Assembly: GCF_002028405.1 (NCBI RefSeq)
Contig: NZ_CP020046.1
Coordinates: forward strand, 124,001-188,000
Reading direction: 5' to 3'
Length of the DNA stretch: 64,000 bases
Source: Thiomonas intermedia
GTDB lineage: Bacteria > Pseudomonadota > Gammaproteobacteria > Burkholderiales > Burkholderiaceae_C
This document shows positions 34,716 through 41,640 of the stretch, piece by piece. How positions within the stretch are numbered: the stretch's first letter is position 1; every line of letters starts with the position of its first letter. The notes under the pieces are model-generated. The model did no database searches. It worked only from the letters and a program-made list of their open reading frames with translations, and was not told the DNA's origin. Both the position numbers and the translations under genes were made by a program.

Positions 34716-35098
34716 GGCTTGGCCTTTCCGCGCTGCTCGGCAGCGCGCCGCAACCATTCAGGGAAGGTCGCGGGCAGCGCCGCGCTTAAGCCCTGCCCCG
34801 TCTGCGGCGGATCCAGGGCGATGGGGGTGCTCAGCACATGCAGGCAGTTCAACCCCTGGGCGCTCGAACCCAGCAGCAATTGCTGTTCCCCGACCTGCAC
34901 CAGCAGCAGACGCTCGCGCGGGGCCAGACTGAGGGTGGACAGCACCCGCATCGGCCCATTCGGCGTGCGCATGCCGGGCTGCAGGCGCTTGAGCAGCCAC
35001 AGCGCGGCGACGAACACCGCAATGACCGCCACCAGACCGCCGAAGACACGCAGCAATTCGGTCCAGCTCAAAGGATCGGGCAAGGCTGAGGGCGACAT
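34712..35098 (-). CDS. fliO: Flagellar assembly protein FliO
   Basis: A 128-residue protein with one membrane helix (about 14-35, LLRVFGGLVAVIAVFVAALW) followed by a small cytoplasmic domain, RVLSTLSLAPRERLLLVQVG, QQLLLGSSAQGLNCLHVL. FliO is a chaperone for assembly of the FliP ring. ATG 35098 has AGGAAA upstream; an ATG-less extension to 35152 is unlikely. It begins the visible fliOPQR-flhBAFG-fliA run, with the next 230 bases upstream containing no flagellar gene, so a promoter is expected there although none is clear. Confidence 0.88.
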   Translation of the reverse strand: MSPSALPDPLSWTELLRVFGGLVAVIAVFVAALWLLKRLQPGMRTPNGPMRVLSTLSLAPRERLLLVQVGEQQLLLGSSAQGLNCLHVLSTPIALDPPQTGQGLSAALPATFPEWLRRAAEQRGKAKP

Positions 35099-35329
35099 GA
35101 TGGCGACGGTTTCCTGACGTTGGGCTCCCCTGCCGTCGGGCGATTGACGCAATCACGGGAAAAACCCCTGTTTGCTGCCTCTCGACCCGTCATCCGGCAG
35201 GACTTCTGCCCCTGTCATTGCAAACCGTGGGCCAGCCGGTCACTGGGTTCACGCACAATGCAGCCACAAGAGGGTTTGATTTTTGTGTTCGGGTCATTTC
35301 GCCTGGTGCTGCCGGGCGCGGATTGAAAC

Positions 35330-35713
35330 ATGCGACTGATCGGCAACATCCTGTGGTTCGTGCTCGGCGGCTTTGTCATGGGCCTGGCCTGGTGGTTCAC
35401 GGCGCTCGTCTGCGCCATCACCATCATCGGCCTGCCCTGGGCCATCGCCGCGTTTCGCATCGGCACCTTCAGCTTCTGGCCCTTCGGGCGCAAGGTGGCC
35501 GACAAACCGGCGGGAACGCTGGGTGGCGGCATCAGCGCCCTGGGCAATCTGATCTGGGCCATCCTGTTCGGCTGGTGGCTGGCCCTGGGACATCTGGTGT
35601 CAGCGGTGCTGTGCGCCATCACCATCATCGGCATCCCGTTCGCCCTGCAGCACATCAAGCTGGCCGGGCTGGCCTTCTTCCCCTACGGCAAGGAGATCGT
35701 GCCAATCTCCTGA
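35330..35713 (+). CDS. yccF: YccF-family inner membrane protein
   Basis: A 127-residue protein with two tandem YccF domains: LIGNILWFVLGGFVMGLAWW, CAITIIGLPWAIAAFRIG, FSFWPFGRK, then LGNLIWAILFGWWLALGHLV, CAITIIGIPFALQHIKLAGL, AFFPYGKEIV. Four membrane segments are predicted. The family is widespread but its function is not established. It is transcribed away from the flagellar operon and next to the cassette array, which inserted about 80 bases after its stop. Confidence 0.9.
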   Translation: MRLIGNILWFVLGGFVMGLAWWFTALVCAITIIGLPWAIAAFRIGTFSFWPFGRKVADKPAGTLGGGISALGNLIWAILFGWWLALGHLVSAVLCAITIIGIPFALQHIKLAGLAFFPYGKEIVPIS

Positions 35714-35791
35714 CAGCATCGGGCCAGGGCTACAAATCGCTGGATGCCGATTAAAAGATATGGTCAGCCGAAGAAATCGGCTGCTTGAGAT

Positions 35792-35859
35792 GCATGGCGT
35801 CTGAAATGAGCGGCCTCGCGCGGCTTTATGCGCGAGGCCGCTCGATTGATTGGTAAGGC
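35792..35859 (-). repeat. attC-like recombination site closing the cassette array
   Basis: Read on the minus strand: R''-like GCCTTAC (35859-35853), an extended hairpin with GAGCGGCCTCGCGC and GCGCGAGGCCGCTC around a 7-8-base loop, then TTCAGAC and GCCATGC (35798-35792) where GTTRRRY would be expected. The TTTCAGACG context matches the attC at 36952-37019. Because the last six bases of R' belong to the DNA outside the last cassette, CCATGC is probably target sequence. Confidence 0.65.
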
Positions 35860-35866
35860 GCCACCA

Positions 35867-36403
35867 TTACGACCCCGCCATTTCCATGACTTTGCAAACC
35901 GTTTTCCAATTGCGATCGGTCATGGGAACACCCAGGAGTCTCTCGGCGTTTGCAGCGAGCTTTGACCGACCCACTCCCTCCGGCGCGTGGAGGTAAAACA
36001 CGCCCTCGACCAAAAGAAAGCGCTCGCTAACCTTTTTCAGGGTGGCAAGCTTCTCAAGATTGGGACTCTTTGGTGACGAAGAGAGAAAGCCGAGGTGCAA
36101 GCTACTCGGGTCGGTCACGGCATCCGGAAATGGATTCTCCACGATGGCTTTGGAAAGTGCTTCGAGAGTGAGGATGTGAACATGCGGCTCGAAGCTGCAA
36201 CGCTTGTTGATCTCAGCGGAAAGTTGCCTGGAAAGATGGGCCAAATTCATTTCGGCACTTTCAAACACGGCGTTGCCACTCTGGATATATGTCCGCACCT
36301 TCCGCGCCCCGATGCTATCAAGGGCTGCAACAAGCGTCTTCATCGGAAGCGGATTGTTGCCACCGACATTGATGCCCCGGAAAAAGGCGAAGTATATATT
36401 CAT
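35867..36403 (-). CDS. DUF1697 family protein (cassette gene)
   Basis: A 178-residue protein with the DUF1697 core: YFAFFRGINVGGNNPLPMKT, RKVRTYIQSGNAVFESAE and a C-terminal GRSKLAANAERLLGVPMTDR with NWKTVCKVMEM. The family is common in bacteria and often cassette- or plasmid-borne, but its biochemical role is unknown. Codon use is much more AT-rich than that of flanking chromosomal genes. The gene is followed 7 bases later by an attC-like site and preceded by another, so it appears to be the last cassette of the array. Confidence 0.9.
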   Translation of the reverse strand: MNIYFAFFRGINVGGNNPLPMKTLVAALDSIGARKVRTYIQSGNAVFESAEMNLAHLSRQLSAEINKRCSFEPHVHILTLEALSKAIVENPFPDAVTDPSSLHLGFLSSSPKSPNLEKLATLKKVSERFLLVEGVFYLHAPEGVGRSKLAANAERLLGVPMTDRNWKTVCKVMEMAGS

Positions 36404-36434
36404 TCAGGCCGGACCGGAGCACATGTCATGAGAC

Positions 36435-36496
36435 GCTCAATGTAAAAGTGAGGGGCATCCCGCTTTGGGCTATCCCTCTCGACTGACGGGTTATGC
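36435..36496 (-). repeat. attC-like site between the second and third cassette genes
   Basis: On the minus strand: R'' GCATAAC (36496-36490, overlapping the stop codon of the upstream gene), a stem GAGAGGGATAGCCC/GGGATGCCCCTC with a short loop, and R'-like ATTGAGC (36441-36435), one base from GTTRRRY. It is the most degenerate of the three sites but in the expected place. Confidence 0.55.
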
Positions 36497-36940
36497 CTGC
36501 GATGCATTTTCGGTGAGCGCAAGTTTTCTTGCCTTTGCAATATCAAGTTCAAAGTTGCCAACCTGCTCATAGAAGCGAGCGGCCTCAATGGCCGCTTTGA
36601 CACCGCCGTAGTAAACGGTTGAAAGCTCTCCGTCCAGGTACTGAATAATCATCAAATCGTCAACGACATGAACGGTTTTTGATGAGATGGGGACGAAGCC
36701 TGTTTTCTGCGCCGTAGTTTTGACGCTAATTCTTCTGCCATTTTTGCAGACCACATCAAAACCATGCTGGTTGGGTGTGTGTGCAAGCGTGCCGCCTACT
36801 TCTAATGCACAGTAGAACTCACCGAGCCTGCCTATCAGATGGCGAACTTCAGTTGGCCTTACGCCAAATATATCGACCTCAAGTTTGATTAACTCAAGAT
36901 ACTTGTCGTAGAGAAGCCTAATTTGCTCTGACGTAATCAT
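36491..36940 (-). CDS. Unknown cassette protein, possible PD-(D/E)XK-like fold
   Basis: A 149-residue protein with an N-terminal helical part (about 1-45, IRLLYDKYLELIKLEVDIFG, HLIGRLGEFYCALEVGG) and a small alpha/beta core, GFDVVCKNGRRISVKTTA. The order Glu41, Asp62, x10, S-V-K74 resembles a PD-(D/E)XK nuclease in which the usual Glu before Lys is Ser, so it could be an inactive or variant nuclease. It may belong to a family of unknown function seen in mobile DNA. It lies between two attC-like sites and is AT-rich. Function not established. Confidence 0.75.
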   Translation of the reverse strand: MITSEQIRLLYDKYLELIKLEVDIFGVRPTEVRHLIGRLGEFYCALEVGGTLAHTPNQHGFDVVCKNGRRISVKTTAQKTGFVPISSKTVHVVDDLMIIQYLDGELSTVYYGGVKAAIEAARFYEQVGNFELDIAKARKLALTENASQA

Positions 36941-36951
36941 GTGTCCCAGCA

Positions 36952-37019
36952 GGTATAACGTCTGAATTCACCGGCCTGCGCGGCTTTTTGCGCAGGCCGG
37001 TGGAATGATGAGTTATACC
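36952..37019 (-). repeat. attC site between the TIR gene and the second cassette gene
   Basis: On the minus strand: R'' in GGTATAAC (37019-37012), a stem CACCGGCCTGCGC/GCGCAGGCCGGTG with a short loop and one unpaired region on each arm, and R' in GTTATACC (36959-36952). The length of 68 bases and the imperfect palindrome with mismatched arms are those of an integron attC. It begins 2 bases after the TIR stop, and the next gene starts 11 bases past it. Confidence 0.8.
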
Positions 37020-37021
37020 AA

Positions 37022-38026
37022 TCACAGAACGAAGTGTTCAAGATTGCGAAGGATGATCCTAGGTAACTCCATAAAGAGTACAAACTCTTCTTTGTCATCG
37101 ATAAGGAATTCTTCGACAAATGGATTTCGAGTACTGCGCATCAACAATTCTTCGAAGTCATGGAGCAGGCGCTTGGTGGTGGCCGGCGTCTTCGAAGTCT
37201 CTAGCTTGCTAAGCAACTGAACTCCCTCGTCGTAAATCCACGGCATTTTTTCTCGATACAGGCTGAGAGCCATCTTTACGCCGATTTTTGGGTCTTTCGA
37301 AAAGTGAATCATCTCTTCAAACATGCCAGGATGAAACCTGCGCTTCCTTCTCCGTCCTTCCAGTGGGGAAGCCCGTTCAATTCTGGAGGGCAAATCCTGA
37401 AACATTATCTTTATTTCCTCGAACAGCTTGGCCGAAGAGTTTTCGATTTCCTTAACATTCGCCGAAGACTTCTTACCACCCTCGGCTGGCGTTCCGTCCA
37501 ATTTCTTCAATATTTCTGAAATTGATTGGCGGAATTTACCCACCTGGAATTTAATCGTGTCTTTATCAGGTTCTGAATTTGGTATTCGATTTACAAGCTG
37601 AAAAACGAGCTTTGTCAGGGAGTCTTCATCGTCTCCGCAGTTCTGGAACTGGGCGAAGGGCCCGGACGACGCTTCCTTCAGCTCTATGCCTAGCGCAACG
37701 CCCAGAATTGGAGTGTCTAATTTTCCCTTCGCCATTCCTGCTTCAAACAGTATCCAGGGCCTATCAACGCTTCGCTTCGTCAATAGGCATACGACATCAG
37801 ATGCGCCCTGAATGTTCTTAATGATTTCTGGATACCATTCGACACCGTATTCGATGCCTTGATTTCCTCGGCGATCCGAGGTTCTGAAGGACTTTAATAC
37901 GCCAGCGCTTACGCTTTTCAATAGATTGCTGAATGCCTCAGCAAACTCTGCGTCTCTGGTGTCGTGACTGATGAAGACAAGCGGGTTTGCTGACTTCGCT
38001 ACCTGGTCTAGTTGGTCTTCGGCCAT
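37022..38026 (-). CDS. TIR-domain protein (cassette gene)
   Basis: A 334-residue protein with an N-terminal TIR domain (about 14-150): PLVFISHDTRDAEFAEAFSN, GASDVVCLLTKRSVDRP, then WILFEAG with Glu95 in the position of the catalytic glutamate of NAD-cleaving TIR proteins. The C-terminal half (about 190-334) is helical, has a basic stretch (EGRRRKRRF) and no recognised domain. TIR proteins of bacteria often kill or arrest phage-infected cells by destroying NAD. It is AT-rich and lies in an attC array. A TAAGGAG Shine-Dalgarno precedes ATG 38026. Confidence 0.85.
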   Translation of the reverse strand: MAEDQLDQVAKSANPLVFISHDTRDAEFAEAFSNLLKSVSAGVLKSFRTSDRRGNQGIEYGVEWYPEIIKNIQGASDVVCLLTKRSVDRPWILFEAGMAKGKLDTPILGVALGIELKEASSGPFAQFQNCGDDEDSLTKLVFQLVNRIPNSEPDKDTIKFQVGKFRQSISEILKKLDGTPAEGGKKSSANVKEIENSSAKLFEEIKIMFQDLPSRIERASPLEGRRRKRRFHPGMFEEMIHFSKDPKIGVKMALSLYREKMPWIYDEGVQLLSKLETSKTPATTKRLLHDFEELLMRSTRNPFVEEFLIDDKEEFVLFMELPRIILRNLEHFVL

Positions 38027-38038
38027 TGTGGCTCCTTA

Positions 38039-38046
38039 GGTATAAC
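38039..38046 (-). repeat. Half-site marking the 5' boundary of the cassette array
   Basis: GTTATACC on the minus strand (38046-38039) is identical to the R' half-site of the 36952-37019 attC and lies 12 bases before the TIR start, as expected for the G/TTRRRY junction of a first cassette. No attI, integrase or convincing attC is seen upstream. Confidence 0.6.
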
Positions 38047-38310
38047 GTAATGTATCCGACCCATCATGCTGGATAAGCTGGGCGGTGTGGGATATTCTGG
38101 TCGCATCACTCGCCCGAAAAGCAAAATGAATCATGGGCTTACTTGCCTCTTCTTGGTTTTGAGACAAGGATAAAAAGCCGAGAAACTCGGCAACCCTGCT
38201 GGTCACGCCACAGGGCTGGGGCTCTGGGGAGGTCAGAGACCACAGGGGGCGAGTCGGGCCGCTCAAGCTTGCCTGATTTCAACACGCGCCTCACTCCCAA
38301 TGCCCAAAAT
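38047..38310. other. Intergenic region between the cassette array and ugd
   Basis: About 264 bases with no convincing gene. A weak CCGCCCA/TGGGTCGG inverted pair occurs near 38058-38085. Short frames on both strands have neither a ribosome site nor recognisable sequence. If the array once had an attI and promoter, their remains would be here. Confidence 0.5.
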
Positions 38311-39636
38311 TCAGCCGCGACCAATGCCGTAATAGCGTAAGCCAGTGCTGCGCACGAATTCCGGGTCCCAGATGTTGCGGCCGTCGAACACCACGCGGTC
38401 GCGCAGCGTGGACGACAGCGCGGCGAAATCGGGTGAGCGGAAGGCGTGCCACTCGGTGATGACGGCCAGGGCGTCAGCACCTTCCAGCGTGGCGCGGGCA
38501 TCGGCGGCGAAGGTCAGCGCGGGATGCTCGGGCAGCAGACGCCGCGCCATCTCCACGGCCACCGGGTCCCAGGCGCGCACTTTCGCACCGGCCTGCAGCA
38601 GGGCGGTGATGAGGTCGAGGCTGGGCGCATCGCGCATGTCGTCGGTATTGGGTTTGAACGCGAGCCCCCACAGGGCGAAGGTCTTGCCGGCGAGCGCGCC
38701 CTGATAGTGGTCGCTGATTTTCTCGAACAGGCGCTGCTTCTGCCGTTGGTTGACAACCTCCACCGCCTCCACCAGCGCCGCGTCGATGCCATGCTCGCGC
38801 GCGGTGTGCGCCAGGGCCTTCACGTCCTTGGGAAAGCACGAGCCGCCGTAGCCCGCACCGGCATACAGAAAATGGCTGCCGATGCGGTGATCGACGCCGA
38901 TGCCCTTGCGGATCTGCTCGATATCGGCCCCCACTGCCTCGGCAATGCGCGCCAGTTCGTTCATGAACGAGATGCGCGTGGCCAGCATGGCGTTGGCGGC
39001 GTACTTGGTGAGCTCGGCGCTGGCGGCGTCCATCACCATGATTTTTTCGTGATTGCGGTTGAACGGACGGTACAGCTCGCGCATGGTGGCGATGGCCTGC
39101 GGGTCGTCGCTGCCGAGCACGATGCGGTCGCCGCGCGTGAAGTCTTCGATGGCCGAGCCCTCCTTCAAGAATTCCGGGTTGCTCACCACGCCCAGGCGAT
39201 GGTTGACGCCGCGTGCGGCCAGGCCCGATTCGGCCAGGGCGCGCACCTTGGGGATGGTGCCCACGGGCGCGGTGGATTTCTGCACCACGACCAGCGGTCC
39301 GGTCATGGCGCGCCCGATTTCGGTGGCCGCGCCCTCCACCTGCGACAGATCGGCCTGGCCGTTGGGCAGCGAGGGGGTGCCCACGGCGATGAAGCACACC
39401 TGCGAACCCGGCAGGCCTTCGGCGATGCTCGGGCTCAGGGTGAGGCGGCCCTGCTCGATGTTGCGCCGCACCAGATCGCTCAGGCCCGGTTCGTAGAAAG
39501 GCACCTCGGCCCGGTCGCGCAGCGCGGACAGGCGGCCTGCATCGCGCTCGATGCAGGTGACCTGATTGCCCACGTCGGCAAAACACGCTGCGGTCACCAG
39601 ACCGACATATCCCGCTCCAATGACTGTGACGCGCAT
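38311..39636 (-). CDS. ugd: UDP-glucose 6-dehydrogenase
   Basis: A 441-residue NAD-dependent enzyme that oxidises UDP-glucose to UDP-glucuronate for surface polysaccharide synthesis. The Rossmann start MRVTVIGAGYVGLVTAACFA is followed by VVQKSTAPVGT, EFLKEGSAIEDF, and the active-site Cys in GYGGSCFPKDVKAL. NTDDMRDAPSLDL and DGRNIWDP close the C-terminal domain. The start is ATG 39636; an upstream TTG at 39642 is unnecessary. Its upstream neighbour, the PHA synthase, is divergent, and its downstream side borders the cassette array. Confidence 0.96.
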   Translation of the reverse strand: MRVTVIGAGYVGLVTAACFADVGNQVTCIERDAGRLSALRDRAEVPFYEPGLSDLVRRNIEQGRLTLSPSIAEGLPGSQVCFIAVGTPSLPNGQADLSQVEGAATEIGRAMTGPLVVVQKSTAPVGTIPKVRALAESGLAARGVNHRLGVVSNPEFLKEGSAIEDFTRGDRIVLGSDDPQAIATMRELYRPFNRNHEKIMVMDAASAELTKYAANAMLATRISFMNELARIAEAVGADIEQIRKGIGVDHRIGSHFLYAGAGYGGSCFPKDVKALAHTAREHGIDAALVEAVEVVNQRQKQRLFEKISDHYQGALAGKTFALWGLAFKPNTDDMRDAPSLDLITALLQAGAKVRAWDPVAVEMARRLLPEHPALTFAADARATLEGADALAVITEWHAFRSPDFAALSSTLRDRVVFDGRNIWDPEFVRSTGLRYYGIGRG

Positions 39637-39793
39637 GATCAATTTTCTCTGGATGTCATGATGGACTGCTATTTTGCCGGATGCTCGCTGTCGGCTCTGT
39701 GACGGGTGCCCGCAGCATCCCTGGGTTGACGCATGTCAACGGGTTTGCTGCGACGCCACATTCAAATAGACTGATCTATCGAGGAGATGTCCG

Positions 39794-41620
39794 ATGAGTC
39801 CGGCTCCCAGCCCACGGCACGGCACGAACCCGCGTTCGCAGCCAGCCGCAGCCCGCGACACTTTGCAGCCGCCGCCCGACAGCAGTCTGGCGCCCTACGA
39901 TCTGATCGACCGTGGCCTGCACGCGCTTGCGGCCAGGTTCAGCCTGGGCCTGTCTCCCACGGCCATGGGCCTGGCCCTGGCGGACTGGGGCGCCCATCTG
40001 GCTGCGTCTCCTGGAAAGCAGGCCGGTCTCGCCGCGCTGGCCCTGCAACTGCAGCGCCAGTGGCTGCGCGATGCAGCCGACGTCGGCGCCTCTTTGCTGC
40101 GCGCAGACGATGCGCCCTGCGCCGATGGCGTCACGCCGCCGACGAACGACCGGCGCTTCGCCTCGCCCGAATGGCGACAGTTTCCCTACAACCTGCTGGC
40201 GCAGCATTTTCTGCTGCGCCAGCAATGGCTCGATGCCGCCACGCACGGCGTGCGCGGGGTGTCGCCCCATCACGAGCAGGTCGTGGCCTTCATCGCCCGG
40301 CAATGGATGGACATGCTGTCGCCCGGCAACTTTCTGGGCACCAACCCCGAAGTCCTGGCACGCACCCTGACCAGCGGCGGCGCCAATCTCGCCCAGGGCC
40401 TGCGCAACTGGCAGGACGACGTGCAGCGCGCCATCGACAAGCGCCCTCCGGCTGGGGTCGAACAGTTCCGCCCCGGCCATGACGTGGCCGCAACCCCAGG
40501 CAAGGTGGTGCTGCGCAACGCCCTGATCGAACTGATCCAGTACGCCCCGACGACGCGCAAAGTGCAGGCCGAGCCCGTGCTCATCGTGCCGGCCTGGATC
40601 ATGAAGTACTACATCCTCGACCTCTCGCCCAGCAACTCGCTGGTGAAGTATCTGGTCGATCAGGGCCACACGGTGTTCATGCTGTCGTGGAAAAACCCCG
40701 GCCCCGAAGATCGCGATCTGGGCATGGACGACTACCTGCGCCTCGGCCCCCTCGCCGCGCTCGATGCGGTGCGGGCCATCGTGCCGGGCCAGCGGGTGCA
40801 CGCCGCAGGGTATTGCCTGGGCGGCACGCTGCTGGCCATCGCCGCGGCGGCGCTCGCCCGCCGCGGCGACGAGACGCTGGCCAGCATCAGCCTGTTTGCC
40901 GCGCAGACCGATTTCACCGAGGCCGGCGAGCTCACGCTGTTCACCGACGAGAGCCAGATCAGCTTTCTCGAAGACCTCATGGGGTCGCAGGGCTATCTCG
41001 ACACCACGCAGATGGCGGGCACCTTTCAGATGCTGCGCTCGTCCGACCTGATCTGGTCTCGCATGATGCGAGACTACCTGCTGGGCGAGCGCGCGCCGAT
41101 GAACGACCTCATGGCCTGGAATGCCGACGCCACCCGCTTGCCCTACCGCATGCACAGCGACTATCTGCGCAAGCTCTATCTGCGCAATGCCCTGGCCGAA
41201 GGGCATTACCCCGTGGACGGCCACCCGGTCGCCGTGGAGAACGTGACGGCCCCCTGGTTCGTCGTCGGCACCGAGACCGACCCTGTCGCGCCATGGCCCT
41301 CGGTCTACAAGATTCACCTGCTGGCCGACTCGGAAGTCACCTTCGTGCTCACGAGCGGCGGCCACAACGCGGGCATCGTGAGCGAACCCGGCCACCCGCA
41401 CCGGCATTACCGCTGGGCCGTGCATCCGGGCGGGCGGCCCTACACCGACCCGGCGCACTGGGCGCAGGCCGCGCAGGCCGAAGACGGTTCGTGGTGGCCG
41501 CGCTGGTCGCAATGGCTGATCGCCAAGGGCAGCGGGCAACGGCTGGCTGCCCGCGCTCCGGGCAGCGTGGACGACCCTGCCCTGGGCCCCGCGCCTGGCG
41601 AGTATGTTCTGCAACGCTGA
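39794..41620 (+). CDS. phaC: Polyhydroxyalkanoate synthase PhaC (class I type)
   Basis: A 608-residue alpha/beta hydrolase that polymerises 3-hydroxyacyl-CoA. The lipase-like box G-Y-C341-L-G-G has the catalytic Cys; Asp496 (TETDPVAPW) and His524 (SGGHNAGIV) complete the triad. The PhaC N-terminal region includes FPYNLLAQHFLLRQQWLDAA, and the conserved WIMKYYILDLSP and HTVFMLSWKNP follow. It starts the phaC, MaoC-phosphotransacylase, ackA run, suggesting co-ordinated use of acyl-CoA and acyl-phosphate when carbon is in excess. Confidence 0.94.
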   Translation: MSPAPSPRHGTNPRSQPAAARDTLQPPPDSSLAPYDLIDRGLHALAARFSLGLSPTAMGLALADWGAHLAASPGKQAGLAALALQLQRQWLRDAADVGASLLRADDAPCADGVTPPTNDRRFASPEWRQFPYNLLAQHFLLRQQWLDAATHGVRGVSPHHEQVVAFIARQWMDMLSPGNFLGTNPEVLARTLTSGGANLAQGLRNWQDDVQRAIDKRPPAGVEQFRPGHDVAATPGKVVLRNALIELIQYAPTTRKVQAEPVLIVPAWIMKYYILDLSPSNSLVKYLVDQGHTVFMLSWKNPGPEDRDLGMDDYLRLGPLAALDAVRAIVPGQRVHAAGYCLGGTLLAIAAAALARRGDETLASISLFAAQTDFTEAGELTLFTDESQISFLEDLMGSQGYLDTTQMAGTFQMLRSSDLIWSRMMRDYLLGERAPMNDLMAWNADATRLPYRMHSDYLRKLYLRNALAEGHYPVDGHPVAVENVTAPWFVVGTETDPVAPWPSVYKIHLLADSEVTFVLTSGGHNAGIVSEPGHPHRHYRWAVHPGGRPYTDPAHWAQAAQAEDGSWWPRWSQWLIAKGSGQRLAARAPGSVDDPALGPAPGEYVLQR

Positions 41621-41640
41621 ATCCTTTCACCGAGCCCCCC

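Noticed and set aside
35808-35843. GC-rich hairpin as a transcription terminator after yccF or the DUF1697 gene
   Set aside because: No T-run on either strand, and the arms and flanks match the neighbouring attC structure.
38047-38310. Remains of an integron integrase or attI upstream of the cassette array
   Set aside because: No frame with tyrosine recombinase motifs and no clear binding sites; only a weak inverted pair.
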